DNA of 64,000 nt from Pseudidiomarina salinarum (GTDB lineage: Bacteria; Pseudomonadota; Gammaproteobacteria; Enterobacterales; Alteromonadaceae). Both the position numbers and the translations under genes were made by a program. The notes beneath the pieces are model-generated. The model did not search any database and was not told where the DNA came from. It saw only the letters and a program-made list of their open reading frames with translations. Of this stretch, positions 27,105 through 36,333 are shown one piece after another; position 1 is the stretch's first letter; each line of letters opens with the position of its first letter. The stretch covers positions 62,001 to 126,000 of the forward strand of contig NZ_JPER01000003.1 of NCBI RefSeq assembly GCF_000753715.1. Reading direction: 5' to 3'.

Positions 27105-29417
27105 TTACGCACCCACATTATTAATTCGATGAATTTCTGGCTGAGAAATACATGGTGCGAGTAGCGCACTGAACAATACCCCCCATAATACCACGTGGCC
27201 AAAAGCTGCGATCGCCGGAGTAGAGCTGAAACTCAGTGCGCCAAATGCGGTTGCAGTAGTTAGCGCCGACAAACTAATGCCCTGCAAAACATGGCCCCGT
27301 TCTGCTTTGCTCGCGCAAAAGATTCCGTAGTCCAGCCCCAAAACGAGAACCAGAATCGCGCCCACCCAGTGAAACACATTAAGCGCCTGTGTCTGCATGG
27401 CAATAAATAACGTTAGGCTTAGCGCTGTTACCACAACAGCAATCACTTGCGTACTCAGCAGCGCGCGCTGAAACCAGCTGCATTGCGGACGCAGGCGTAG
27501 GATGAGTACTAACCACGAAATCATGAGTAGGACCAAGAGCCATTCTTCAAGTTTACCGCGGTATTTACCAAGAGCAGTTGATGCCTCCTGCAACGGATTG
27601 AAAAGTTCAACATGCGGATGCTTGGTAAGTTCTCGCTCCCACATTTCATACTGCTGAACACCCGCCAGGCGAATTACCCCTAGGTAGCCGTCTGGCTGGA
27701 CCTGCACCGGCAAGGCGTATACGAACATGCCAAACAGTGGGTGCGTTTCAGGGGCAGGAAGTGGTCCTGCCTGTGGCACTGTATCGAGGCCCAGCCAGTC
27801 CAGATAAGCTTGACCAGCAGGCTCGTTCCAAAGTTGGCGCTGTGCTTGAAGTGCACGTTGTTGCTGGCTTGCGGGTTGAACATAGTCAAATAGGCTTTGC
27901 CAGCGGTTAAGCAGGCCCTGCTGTCGCCATTCAGGTAGCAGCCCGGCAATTTCGGCATAGCGGGCCAACAGCTGTACTTGATCGGGTGCCGTAATCAGTA
28001 AAACATCAGCGTCAAAATATACCCCGGTAACCTGACGCAGGTGTTGTTCTTGTGCAAGCAACTCGGGGGGAGAGCTGGCGAGTTGTCGGACGGAGTCATT
28101 ACTCTCATAGTGGTACAGCGTTAAGCCGGCGGCTGAAAAGGCAATCGCTACAAGAACAAACGGGGAAAGTGGGTGTTGCAAACGGCGATAGCCTTGCTCA
28201 ACACAATCATGGATCTTCTTCCATACGGGCGCTGGAGGTTTTAATTTACTCATTCGCGGGATCATAACCACGACAAGTACTAGTACGGTTAATAATGCGC
28301 TCGCCATAAATACGCCGAGTTGCTGCAGCAAAGGGAGTGGTAACAGTATTAGCAGTATATAACCAAAAATAGTTGTAAGGCCGCCCAACCAGAGGGCTGG
28401 AAGGATATTACGCCAACTTTTCGGTCCGTGGCTTGAAGCGATGCTGGCATGAAATACATAATCGATGCACAGACCTACAAGCGTAGTTGCGAAAACTAAT
28501 GTCAGAACGTGCGGTTCATCGAAAGTAATCAGTAACGCTGTTAAGCCGACAAAGCTGGAAGCGCAAAGTGTAGCGAATGTAAACAGTAATTGCTGGATGG
28601 AGCGAAATACCCATATAAGCATGAGTACTACAAAAAAGATGGACAGGCCGCCGAACAGCGCCATTTCGTATTTTGCTTGCGTTGCTGCGGCACTGGCATG
28701 AAATACTAAACCGCTGCGCGCTATTTGGACTTCAGGAAACGCATCGGCAACCGCCTTTAATTCTTCTTCTATCCGTTCAACCACCTCCTGAGATTGTGAC
28801 TGACTCAGCATATCTGCGCCGCTTGAAAGGACCAGTATGAATTCCCGGCGCTGGTCATTGTTGCGCAAATGTAGCGGCGCTTCGTAATGGAATCCAGGCA
28901 ACAGATCCGGCAACTGTTCTATAAAATTTTGGCTAAGCAACAAGGGGTCACGGACGATATCAGTCAAAATTGGTGACGGCTGCTGCAAGCGACGTTGTGC
29001 CGCTTCAACAATCTCTGCGGGGTGTGTCTGAAGACGGTTAAGGTCACTGTTAGTAGCATAGCGTCCAGAATTCTGGCGATAGAATGCAAGAAGCGGTTCA
29101 AGAGAAAGTTGTCGGTTTGGGCTAATAGCCGGCGAGCCATTTGCTAGCTTGGGTAGCATCTCACCAAGTAGGTGCTGTTGCAGTTCGTCAGCTTTCTGGT
29201 CAGATATTTTGAACCAAAGCAATAGCTGCTGTTCGTTGGGTTGCTGACTATCTTGATATGCCTGATGGTAAGGGTTGGTGTCGTCAGGTAAAGTGCCTAG
29301 CAAGCTGCTCTGCCAACTAGCTTTTTGGTTGCCATACATGAAGAGCATCATGATTAGAATACCGGGTATCAGAGCCCACCTCAGCCCACGGCTACGCATA
29401 TTATGAACTGGCCTCAT
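27105..29417 (-). CDS. apeM: APE MMPL/RND-like exporter ApeM
   Basis: About 770-residue inner-membrane transporter with two MMPL repeats: a first helix, a large periplasmic loop, a cluster of five or so helices (around residues 235-390), a second loop, and a second helix cluster at the C-terminus. Related proteins move lipids or polyketides (hopanoid HpnN, mycobacterial MmpL). Start uncertain: ATG at 29417 overlaps the LolA-like stop; ATG at 29399 follows it with a distant GAGG. Confidence 0.9.
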   Translation of the reverse strand: MRPVHNMRSRGLRWALIPGILIMMLFMYGNQKASWQSSLLGTLPDDTNPYHQAYQDSQQPNEQQLLLWFKISDQKADELQQHLLGEMLPKLANGSPAISPNRQLSLEPLLAFYRQNSGRYATNSDLNRLQTHPAEIVEAAQRRLQQPSPILTDIVRDPLLLSQNFIEQLPDLLPGFHYEAPLHLRNNDQRREFILVLSSGADMLSQSQSQEVVERIEEELKAVADAFPEVQIARSGLVFHASAAATQAKYEMALFGGLSIFFVVLMLIWVFRSIQQLLFTFATLCASSFVGLTALLITFDEPHVLTLVFATTLVGLCIDYVFHASIASSHGPKSWRNILPALWLGGLTTIFGYILLILLPLPLLQQLGVFMASALLTVLVLVVVMIPRMSKLKPPAPVWKKIHDCVEQGYRRLQHPLSPFVLVAIAFSAAGLTLYHYESNDSVRQLASSPPELLAQEQHLRQVTGVYFDADVLLITAPDQVQLLARYAEIAGLLPEWRQQGLLNRWQSLFDYVQPASQQQRALQAQRQLWNEPAGQAYLDWLGLDTVPQAGPLPAPETHPLFGMFVYALPVQVQPDGYLGVIRLAGVQQYEMWERELTKHPHVELFNPLQEASTALGKYRGKLEEWLLVLLMISWLVLILRLRPQCSWFQRALLSTQVIAVVVTALSLTLFIAMQTQALNVFHWVGAILVLVLGLDYGIFCASKAERGHVLQGISLSALTTATAFGALSFSSTPAIAAFGHVVLWGVLFSALLAPCISQPEIHRINNVGA

Positions 29418-29946
29418 CACTATAGTAGAGCTGAATGACGCTGCTATTTCCGGCAGGCTCTTTTAGCCTGATGGTATCCAATTTCGGTGAGCCACAGCTT
29501 TCAATACTTTGAATAAAGCGAGCAACCGATTCGTTACGCGGCTTAAGCTCAATACAAGGTTGGCGAATGGCATAATAAAAGTTTCGCTCAATTTTCTTCA
29601 CATCACCGCTTAAGACAGCCATAAGCAACCTTGCGATAATTTCACTACCGCGGAAGTTAGTATCGCTGTGTTTATCCACGATACCTTCTGCTGACACTAC
29701 TAAAAGCTGCTGTACGGGATGTGTTGTTCGCCATTCAATGTTGTCCTCACTAATGTTCAGCGTTCCCTTGCTTATTAGCGGGCGAGGTAGGCCCTGGATA
29801 GTCCGCGTCTGCTCAAAGCGGAACAGAGCGGGTAATGTTAGCTGCTGTTCTTTGATAAATTCAGACAAGGATGGTTTTTCTGCGGGCAGTGGTTCTGCCA
29901 CGCTTCCCGAAATCAGTGTAAACGCAGCCAAAAATGCTAATTTCAT
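29401..29946 (-). CDS. apeL: APE LolA-like periplasmic carrier ApeL
   Basis: 181 residues. Signal peptide cleaved after SVA (about residue 17); LolA-type half barrel with FEQTRTIQGLPRPLISKG. In APE loci it is thought to carry the lipid-linked pigment across the periplasm, between the MMPL exporter and the outer membrane. The ATG at 29946 forms an ATGA overlap with the thioesterase stop. Confidence 0.88.
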   Translation of the reverse strand: MKLAFLAAFTLISGSVAEPLPAEKPSLSEFIKEQQLTLPALFRFEQTRTIQGLPRPLISKGTLNISEDNIEWRTTHPVQQLLVVSAEGIVDKHSDTNFRGSEIIARLLMAVLSGDVKKIERNFYYAIRQPCIELKPRNESVARFIQSIESCGSPKLDTIRLKEPAGNSSVIQLYYSDEASS

Positions 29947-30356
29947 GTGCAACGCTCCACACCCAGTTTTTTTAACAGAATATCCGGTGACTCGAATAAC
30001 ATCTCTTGTGTTTTAATATCAACTGCAACCTGAATACTAGTGGCTTTCGTGAGCACCTTGCGGGTTACGCAACAGCGAATAATATAGTCAATCCGTAAAC
30101 GGTGCTCCCACTCCACCAGGGTTGCGGTTACTTCAATTTCCTGACCGTAAATCGCCGAGGCCACATACTTTAAGCGCAAATCGACAATTGGCCATATATG
30201 ACCGTTGGCGCGCATTGTCGGATAATCGTAATCGAATAAGCGCAACAACTCGCTGCGTGTCATCTCAATATATTTTACATAATGCCCGTGCCAGACTACA
30301 TGCATAGCATCGACGTCAAAAAAAGGTACATTTATATTCAGCTTAGCTTGATGCAT
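29943..30356 (-). CDS. apeK: APE thioesterase ApeK (4HBT hotdog)
   Basis: 137 residues from the ATG at 30356, right after the ammonia-lyase stop; a longer frame to 30425 would overlap that gene and is rejected. VPFFDVDAMHVVWHGHYVKY is the 4-hydroxybenzoyl-CoA thioesterase signature with its catalytic Asp. Probably editing or release of acyl chains. Confidence 0.88.
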   Translation of the reverse strand: MHQAKLNINVPFFDVDAMHVVWHGHYVKYIEMTRSELLRLFDYDYPTMRANGHIWPIVDLRLKYVASAIYGQEIEVTATLVEWEHRLRIDYIIRCCVTRKVLTKATSIQVAVDIKTQEMLFESPDILLKKLGVERCT

Positions 30357-30357
30357 A

Positions 30358-31899
30358 TTAATCCTCGTATAAAGCCCAGGGCTGTTGCCGGATCTTCCTA
30401 AGCCATGAACGCAGCTCGAGTTCAAGCGGGCGATCTTCAGTCAACAACTCAAATTCTTTGGCGATATCACTTAACATGCTCTCGACAGCAGCAGCTGGCT
30501 TGCGCAGCTCGTCGGCTTGTTGACGCCGTAGCTGGACACCTTGGTAAGCCGCTAACAGTGTGGCGACAATAACCTGCTCGGTTAACTCCAGTACACGCAA
30601 ACAGTCTCGTGCGGCAATGGTTCCCATGCTCACTTTGTCTTGGTTATGGCACTCAGTGGAACGTGAAAAAACACTGGCAGGCATGGTCAATTTTAAGGCC
30701 TCAGCAGTCCATGCCGAGCAGCCTATTTGGACGGCCTTAAATCCGTGATTAATGGCCCGCCGCTCCGGGCTAGCCGCGGACAAATTGGCTGGTAGTCCAT
30801 TATTCATTTTTGTATCCATCAATAACGCCATCTGTCGATCGTGCAAATCAGCAAGATTTGCAACGGCGGTTTTCATGGAGTCCATAGCCATGGCTATGTG
30901 GCCGCCGTAGAAATGCCCCCCGTGCAATACGTGTTCGCCTATACCGTCAATAATCGGATTGTCATTCGCACTATTAAGTTCATTTTCAATGGTTTCACGG
31001 AACCATGGTAGTGCATCGCGCAACACACCAGTAACATGCGGGGCACAGCGAATGGAGTAACGGTCCTGCAGCCGATCGGAGTTTCGCGGGTGTTCTACAT
31101 GATTAATGTCATGCTGAATCCAGCGCGCAATTTGTTGCTGCCCCCGATGCGGTTTAACAGCGAAAAGCAACTCATCAAAATGGTTGCTATTACCATCAAG
31201 TGCAATGCTTGCAAGAGACGTAATACGTGCTGACAGCCTAGTCAGATATTCGGCACGATGCCAAGCTTGGCAGGCCAATGCGGTCATTACAGCCGTCCCA
31301 TTCATAATTGCCAGGCCTTCTTTCGGCCGTAGCTTTAAGGGGGAGAGACCCAACTGTTGAAAGGCTTCACTACTATTAATTTGGCTACCTTTAAACCAGA
31401 CATCGCGTTCGCCAATCAATGCGCCTGCCACATATGACAGAGGCGTTAAATCGCCGCTGGCGCCAACGCTACCTTCTTGCGGAATAACGGGTAAGATTGA
31501 TTCATTCAACATTAAGGTCAAGCGTTCCAGCAGTTCCCAGCTTACCCCAGAATAACCTTGTGCGAGGGAGCATAATCTTGTCGCCAGAATAGCTCTCGAG
31601 GTTGGTTGATCAAAGTGCTCGCCGAGTCCGCAACCATGAAAGCGTGTCAAATGAACAGGCAGTTCGTAAACGAGGTGAGCGGGAACAGTGACGGTGCAGC
31701 TATCTCCATAGCCCGTAGTGACGCCATAAATAACACCATCCTCTTCGAGCAGAGCATCTAAAAACCGTATCCCCGCATCAATGCGGGCGCGCATGGCGGG
31801 ATCATCGCTCAGCCGTGCCCGGCATTCGGGCTGAGTAAGCGCGATGATGTCTTCGATGGTAAGGCGTTTCCCACCAACTGGAATGGTCCGAGTAGACAT
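30358..31899 (-). CDS. Aromatic amino acid ammonia-lyase (HAL/TAL/PAL family)
   Basis: 513 residues, normal for the family. The MIO cofactor precursor Ala147-Ser148-Gly149 lies in GSVGASGDLTP, and the catalytic Tyr is Tyr58 in YGVTTGYGD. The substrate-selectivity pair is Phe87-His88 (RFHGCG), where tyrosine lyases have His-Leu and histidine lyases Ser-His, so the substrate is not settled by this pair. In APE and flexirubin clusters such enzymes are thought to supply the aryl starter (for example coumarate from tyrosine). Embedded in the operon between the acyltransferase and thioesterase genes. Confidence 0.9.
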   Translation of the reverse strand: MSTRTIPVGGKRLTIEDIIALTQPECRARLSDDPAMRARIDAGIRFLDALLEEDGVIYGVTTGYGDSCTVTVPAHLVYELPVHLTRFHGCGLGEHFDQPTSRAILATRLCSLAQGYSGVSWELLERLTLMLNESILPVIPQEGSVGASGDLTPLSYVAGALIGERDVWFKGSQINSSEAFQQLGLSPLKLRPKEGLAIMNGTAVMTALACQAWHRAEYLTRLSARITSLASIALDGNSNHFDELLFAVKPHRGQQQIARWIQHDINHVEHPRNSDRLQDRYSIRCAPHVTGVLRDALPWFRETIENELNSANDNPIIDGIGEHVLHGGHFYGGHIAMAMDSMKTAVANLADLHDRQMALLMDTKMNNGLPANLSAASPERRAINHGFKAVQIGCSAWTAEALKLTMPASVFSRSTECHNQDKVSMGTIAARDCLRVLELTEQVIVATLLAAYQGVQLRRQQADELRKPAAAVESMLSDIAKEFELLTEDRPLELELRSWLRKIRQQPWALYED

Positions 31900-31902
31900 T
31901 GA

Positions 31903-32847
31903 CTAGCTATCCTTATGCTGTTGCCAGAAGTTATAAAAATTAAACCATTGATACGGATAGAGCCGACACAGGTATTCGAGCTGCGCCACGTATTGGCCTA
32001 GAACCCGCTGTAATAGCTGGTGACGATTACGGCGAGGCAGTCGTAGCTGCTCAGTGGCTAAATCGAGGTACAAGTGATAATTAGCCTGGTGGGGGCTGCG
32101 CAAGAAAAAAAAGAAGTATACCGGGCACTCGAGAATGCTGGCTAAAACCCAAGGACCGATAGCAAAATCGGCGGGCATTCCCAAAAAGTGGTGACGAACA
32201 CTTTGTTCTGGTCGCGTCACAGAAACGCGGTCACCGACAATAACTACCAATTCACCTTGATCAACGCGTTCACGCAGCATGATTGTCAAAGCCATGTCAA
32301 TTTCAGTAACTTGGATCAGGTCGATTGCTACGTTGCCGTTAAGCTCCTGCAAGGCGCGGTTAAATGACTGAGCATGTTGTGTAAAAACCAAGATGTTCAT
32401 GCGTTTTTTATAAGTTTGATTAGCCACCGCTCGAGCCACCTCGATATTGCCCAAATGACTCCCAATAAGTATACCGCCGCGGGAACTGTTTTCTAAGTCG
32501 GTAAAATGTATGCTCCCACAGTTTTTTATTCCGCGTTTGTTTACTTTACCAATCCAGGCATCAGTTTTTTCTACCACTGACAAGCCGAACTGCCAAAAAT
32601 GGCGCAGGCTGTTCAGCGAGGTCGGTGCGCTTGTAAAGGGCGAGGCGTCACCACTAAATATATGCAGACGAGTTAAATAGTTTTTTGAGGCTCGTCGAGC
32701 CTTTTTGCTCGTCAAAAAGAAATAGAAAATGATTGGCATCAGCATGAAACGCATAATCCAGCGACCACCATACTTGTAGGCGCGAAGGACAAATATAATG
32801 CCCCAGTAATTGCCGCGTTCCTGAGTTTTAGCCCAATGTTGCATCAT
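31903..32847 (-). CDS. APE LpxL/HtrB-like acyltransferase (ApeJ acyltransferase part)
   Basis: 314 residues, lysophospholipid/lipid A acyltransferase-like: HWAKTQERGNYWG at the N-terminus and the catalytic His-x4-Glu in GSHLGNIEVA (near residue 140). It would acylate a lipid or sugar anchor of the pigment. In some APE loci this domain is fused to a glycosyltransferase; here the two are separate, with the ATG overlapping the glycosyltransferase stop (ATGA). Confidence 0.85.
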   Translation of the reverse strand: MMQHWAKTQERGNYWGIIFVLRAYKYGGRWIMRFMLMPIIFYFFLTSKKARRASKNYLTRLHIFSGDASPFTSAPTSLNSLRHFWQFGLSVVEKTDAWIGKVNKRGIKNCGSIHFTDLENSSRGGILIGSHLGNIEVARAVANQTYKKRMNILVFTQHAQSFNRALQELNGNVAIDLIQVTEIDMALTIMLRERVDQGELVVIVGDRVSVTRPEQSVRHHFLGMPADFAIGPWVLASILECPVYFFFFLRSPHQANYHLYLDLATEQLRLPRRNRHQLLQRVLGQYVAQLEYLCRLYPYQWFNFYNFWQQHKDS

Positions 32848-33590
32848 CAATTCCGCTTTAATTTACGGGCGATCAGCGCGGGGGATCGTAGCAACATTCC
32901 GAAAAACAAACGCGTATGCATCTTAGTAATACGCCAGTTGTCTTCCAGTGGCCTGAAATGGGAGCGGCCTCCTTTAGGATAGATGACCGGTGTTTTTATA
33001 AAAATAATTGGCGTTTGACGCCAATACATACGCACCATGAGTTCGATATCAAAGTCCATTCGCCTACCAATTGTTTTTGTTTCCATAGTTGCAAGCGTCG
33101 CCTCAAGAGGGTAAACCCGAAATCCACACATAGTGTCTTTAACCTTGAACGAAAGCGTTTCGACATGTACCCAAAAGTGGGTGATCTGACGACCAATTTT
33201 ACGTGATAAGGGCATGGATTCATCATATTGCGGCCAGCCGCTGATTAGCGCCAGCGGGCTGTTATTAGCGGCGGCAAGAAAAGTCGGTATATCGTCATGA
33301 TTGTGTTGGCCATCGGCATCAATTTGCAACGCGTGGGTCAGACCAGCGGTGACAGCTTGATGAAACCCAAACATGACCGCTGCACCTTTACCTAAATTCT
33401 TCGGAAGGTTGAAAAGTCTAACGCTAAGCGGATAATCATTCACTAGACCGGTCAGTGCGTATTTTGTACTTATGTCGGAACCATCATCGATAATAAGAAT
33501 GGGCATATCGAAACGCAGTAATTGTTCGACGGTTGCGCGAATCGTCTCGTGATGGTTATAAATTGGGATTACAAAACAGCATTGTATCAT
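32847..33590 (-). CDS. APE family 2 glycosyltransferase (ApeJ glycosyltransferase part)
   Basis: 247 residues. FVIPIYNHHETI and LIIDDGSD at the start, then the metal-binding QIDADGQHN, are GT2 hallmarks (dolichol-phosphate mannosyltransferase style). Probably glycosylates the pigment or its carrier; donor and acceptor unknown. Its ATG overlaps the ApeI stop. Confidence 0.88.
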   Translation of the reverse strand: MIQCCFVIPIYNHHETIRATVEQLLRFDMPILIIDDGSDISTKYALTGLVNDYPLSVRLFNLPKNLGKGAAVMFGFHQAVTAGLTHALQIDADGQHNHDDIPTFLAAANNSPLALISGWPQYDESMPLSRKIGRQITHFWVHVETLSFKVKDTMCGFRVYPLEATLATMETKTIGRRMDFDIELMVRMYWRQTPIIFIKTPVIYPKGGRSHFRPLEDNWRITKMHTRLFFGMLLRSPALIARKLKRN

Positions 33591-33961
33591 ACTGTCTTAC
33601 CATCTGAATAAATCAGCCGTCCGGATGAAAATGAAGCATCGCGCCCGCTATAACGGAACACTACACAGTTTTCTCTTTTCAGTTGAAGAGTTAAGGTGAT
33701 AAGAGCTTCGGGCAGGATCATGTCATTAAACTTCAAAACTTCGACCGTTTGAACCGAGCGATCGGTGCCCCAATGATCAGCCGCCAGCTGGATGGCCCAG
33801 TCCAATTGCGTGACACCGGGTAGAATTGGGGCTCCGGGGAAATGCCCTTGTAGATAGATGGTGTCTGGGGCTAAAGTGAATGAAAAGGTAAGTAAGGGAT
33901 GGTTATCCTCGGTCACCCCGATATTAACTTTCTCGAACTTCGGATATATAGGGTTCAACAT
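33587..33961 (-). CDS. apeI: APE dehydratase ApeI (FabZ-like hotdog)
   Basis: 124 residues. LQGHFPGAPILPGVTQLDWA is the FabA/FabZ-type dehydratase motif with catalytic His. Works with the ketosynthases and ketoreductase in polyene extension. Overlaps the AMP-ligase stop by 7 bp. Confidence 0.9.
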   Translation of the reverse strand: MLNPIYPKFEKVNIGVTEDNHPLLTFSFTLAPDTIYLQGHFPGAPILPGVTQLDWAIQLAADHWGTDRSVQTVEVLKFNDMILPEALITLTLQLKRENCVVFRYSGRDASFSSGRLIYSDGKTV

Positions 33962-35277
33962 TCTGGATTTTCCACAAACAAGCGACTTAGTGCCGCCTGT
34001 GTTATTTTTCCTGTATCGTTGTACGGCATCCTCTCAACATAGCGAAACCTGCGCGGTAATACCACTGGTTCAAAACGATGGCTAAGATGATGCCGCAACA
34101 TCTGCCGGATCCCAAAGCGTCCCTCGCGGTACAACATGGCCTCCCCCGCGTCGTTTAACGTGATAACCAAACCGAGTTCGGCGCGTGTTTGCCCTTCAAG
34201 CACGCAGCACTTCGCTTGCTTTACCCAGTGCAATTGTTCGGCCAATGCTTCCATTTCGTTAAGTGACAGACGCTTTTCCGCAAGCTTTATAACGCGATCA
34301 GCGCGCCCGAGTATTACAAACTCGGCCTTGCTAAGTAAGCTTACTTTGTCACTCGTGGTGTACCATTCTGGTCCGGCTAGATGAGGGGAACGAACCCGCA
34401 GCAACTGATCCTTCCCACTAGCTATCTCGATGGTTTCAAACACATGAAACGGCTGGTTAAATGTATAGCTTTGACGCCATGCTATGCCGCCTGTTTCCGT
34501 ACTGCCATAGACCTCAATAGGCGGCTGAATTTGTGCAGTAATAAAGGCTTCTGAAATCTCGGATGGCAACGGCCCACCTGACGAAAAGACTCCCTGCAAG
34601 GCTCCAGGAAATTCGCATACGCATATCGCCTGACTAAAATGCTCGAGGTGCGCAGGGCTGCTGACCATCACATAAGAGCGCTCTGCAGTCCGGTGATACC
34701 GCTGCCATTGTTCGGGGTATTCGATCCGAGTTCTGGCAACATTGCGTCCTGCACAAAGCGGCCAAAGGACAGTAAACAGCAGACCATAAATATGTTGATG
34801 AGTTATGGTGGTGACGACTTCACTGGTGCCGAGTTGCTTCCCGAATGTAGCTTCTAATGTCTGCACTTCACAGAATAACTGCCGCAATGTTTTGTGCACG
34901 GCTTTAGGCTCACCATTGGAGCCGGAGGTATAAAACACGACTTGCGAGGTCAGCGCTCCGCGCAATTCAAGCGACCCTCCCCAAGCACTATAAGGATCAG
35001 GTGGCCCCGAGGGAACAACAGCATCTGCGCATGCACGCAGGTTTTTGAGCGTGTCAGGCTGCCCATTACTAGGTAAAATCGGAGTTTTACTTTCGCATAG
35101 CAAAGCAATTAGCCAAACACAAAAGTCGTTTCGTTGCGGTTGGTGAAGTAACCATCGTTGCGCCTGGTGCGCAGTAAGATACGCACGGGCCGAAGCAATT
35201 TGATGCGCAAAACTCTCCCAGTTGGGCCCCCGCGGCAGGTTAATTCGCCAATTGTTAGTGTCGGTGCTTAACCACAC
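33955..35277 (-). CDS. apeH: APE acyl-CoA/ACP synthetase (AMP ligase) ApeH
   Basis: 440 residues. Adenylation motifs: FYTSGSNGEPKAV (A3), VYGSTETGGIAW (A5), GRADRVIKLAEKR (A8), and the C-terminal Lys in NDTGKITQAAL (A10). It activates the aryl starter acid and loads it on an ACP. Start set at GTG 35277, which has TGGAG 8 bp upstream; a TTG at 35295 has no ribosome site. Overlaps the preceding membrane-protein gene by 23 bp. Confidence 0.88.
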   Translation of the reverse strand: MWLSTDTNNWRINLPRGPNWESFAHQIASARAYLTAHQAQRWLLHQPQRNDFCVWLIALLCESKTPILPSNGQPDTLKNLRACADAVVPSGPPDPYSAWGGSLELRGALTSQVVFYTSGSNGEPKAVHKTLRQLFCEVQTLEATFGKQLGTSEVVTTITHQHIYGLLFTVLWPLCAGRNVARTRIEYPEQWQRYHRTAERSYVMVSSPAHLEHFSQAICVCEFPGALQGVFSSGGPLPSEISEAFITAQIQPPIEVYGSTETGGIAWRQSYTFNQPFHVFETIEIASGKDQLLRVRSPHLAGPEWYTTSDKVSLLSKAEFVILGRADRVIKLAEKRLSLNEMEALAEQLHWVKQAKCCVLEGQTRAELGLVITLNDAGEAMLYREGRFGIRQMLRHHLSHRFEPVVLPRRFRYVERMPYNDTGKITQAALSRLFVENPEC

Positions 35278-35803
35278 GGCGGATACTCCATTCAAGAGCC
35301 ATTAATATACCCATCAAGACATACGAGATGATACCGTTATAAATTGTCCACAGCGCCATGTTTCCTGATTGAACCGTCCACCAGGCAATCGCGCCGTTGA
35401 ACGCAAAAAAGACTGCCCACACAAGCGTTACCCGTTCGGTATAGCGAATTGCTGCAGGAGACAGTTCGCCATCCATCAAGCGAGCCAAACGGGTAATAAT
35501 GGCCGGTGGCCTTATCAGGGTTCCAACAAAAATAAAGAGCATAATAGCGCTCATCCATACGGGGTAATACATAACGCTGACTAAAGGGTCAAATAACCAA
35601 GCCATCAGTCCAATCATAGCTAGTGCTGAAAGTGCGATGTAACTACGAGGGTTTCCTAGGCCGAAACTCAGTACCTGTAATATTAGAGCAGTAGCTAACA
35701 CGAAAAACAGCGAATAGATGTAACCATGTTGCACGAACGCCCATACTATTAGAGGGTACGCAATGAGCAGACCAGTGGTGGCAAGACGCAGAAGGTTAGG
35801 CAC
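35255..35803 (-). CDS. apeG: APE membrane protein ApeG (COG4648)
   Basis: 182 residues, about five to six hydrophobic helices, with PPAIITRLARLMDGELSP and an RYTERVTLVWAVFF stretch typical of the COG4648 proteins found in APE loci. Role unknown, perhaps scaffolding the synthase at the membrane. GTG start directly after the ACP stop, without a clear ribosome site, so translation is probably coupled. Confidence 0.82.
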   Translation of the reverse strand: MPNLLRLATTGLLIAYPLIVWAFVQHGYIYSLFFVLATALILQVLSFGLGNPRSYIALSALAMIGLMAWLFDPLVSVMYYPVWMSAIMLFIFVGTLIRPPAIITRLARLMDGELSPAAIRYTERVTLVWAVFFAFNGAIAWWTVQSGNMALWTIYNGIISYVLMGILMALEWSIRRVVKHRH

Positions 35804-35806
35804 TAA

Positions 35807-36055
35807 TTAGCCATGAAATAGTTTATAAACTTCGTCTACGATATCACCGACAGTGCGCACCGTTTTAAACGCATCCGGGCTGATCTTTTTGCCCGTGATC
35901 TCACGTAGCTTAACAACGAGGTCTACTGCATCAATGCTATCGAGATCAAGCTCTTCGTATAGATTCGCGTCGAAGCTGATGTTTTTTGCATCTATCTCAA
36001 AGTCTTCGGAGAGAATTTGTTTAAGTTGCGCGTATATTTCATCTTTGGTTTGCAT
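35807..36055 (-). CDS. apeF: APE acyl carrier protein ApeF
   Basis: 82-residue ACP; LDLDSIDAVDL gives the phosphopantetheine Ser40. Carries growing polyene chains. Second of two tandem ACP genes, 8 bp after ApeE. It needs a 4'-phosphopantetheinyl transferase; the nearest one is at 48117. Confidence 0.95.
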   Translation of the reverse strand: MQTKDEIYAQLKQILSEDFEIDAKNISFDANLYEELDLDSIDAVDLVVKLREITGKKISPDAFKTVRTVGDIVDEVYKLFHG

Positions 36056-36063
36056 TGCTTTTC

Positions 36064-36333
36064 TTACCTATCCTCGTTGGCTAATATAAAGTCAGCTAGA
36101 CTATTGACGCTATAAAAATGTGCTTTAGTTTCGGCAGCATTGGCGTCCAGTTTAACGCCAAACTTTTTCTTAACGGCTAGTCCGAATTCAAGAGCATCAA
36201 TTGAATCAAGGCCCAGCCCATTGTCATATTCACTAAACAGTGGGGCGCTATCATCAATATCGCTGGCGCTCACATCTTCAAGATCTAGCGACTCGATAAT
36301 GAGTGCTTTGATTTCCTGGTTCAGGCTGTTCAT
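36064..36333 (-). CDS. apeE: APE acyl carrier protein ApeE
   Basis: 89-residue ACP; GLGLDSIDALEF gives Ser44. Compared with ApeF it has a longer loop before the Ser and a longer C-terminal helix. Overlaps the upstream acyltransferase gene by 56 bp. Confidence 0.95.
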   Translation of the reverse strand: MNSLNQEIKALIIESLDLEDVSASDIDDSAPLFSEYDNGLGLDSIDALEFGLAVKKKFGVKLDANAAETKAHFYSVNSLADFILANEDR

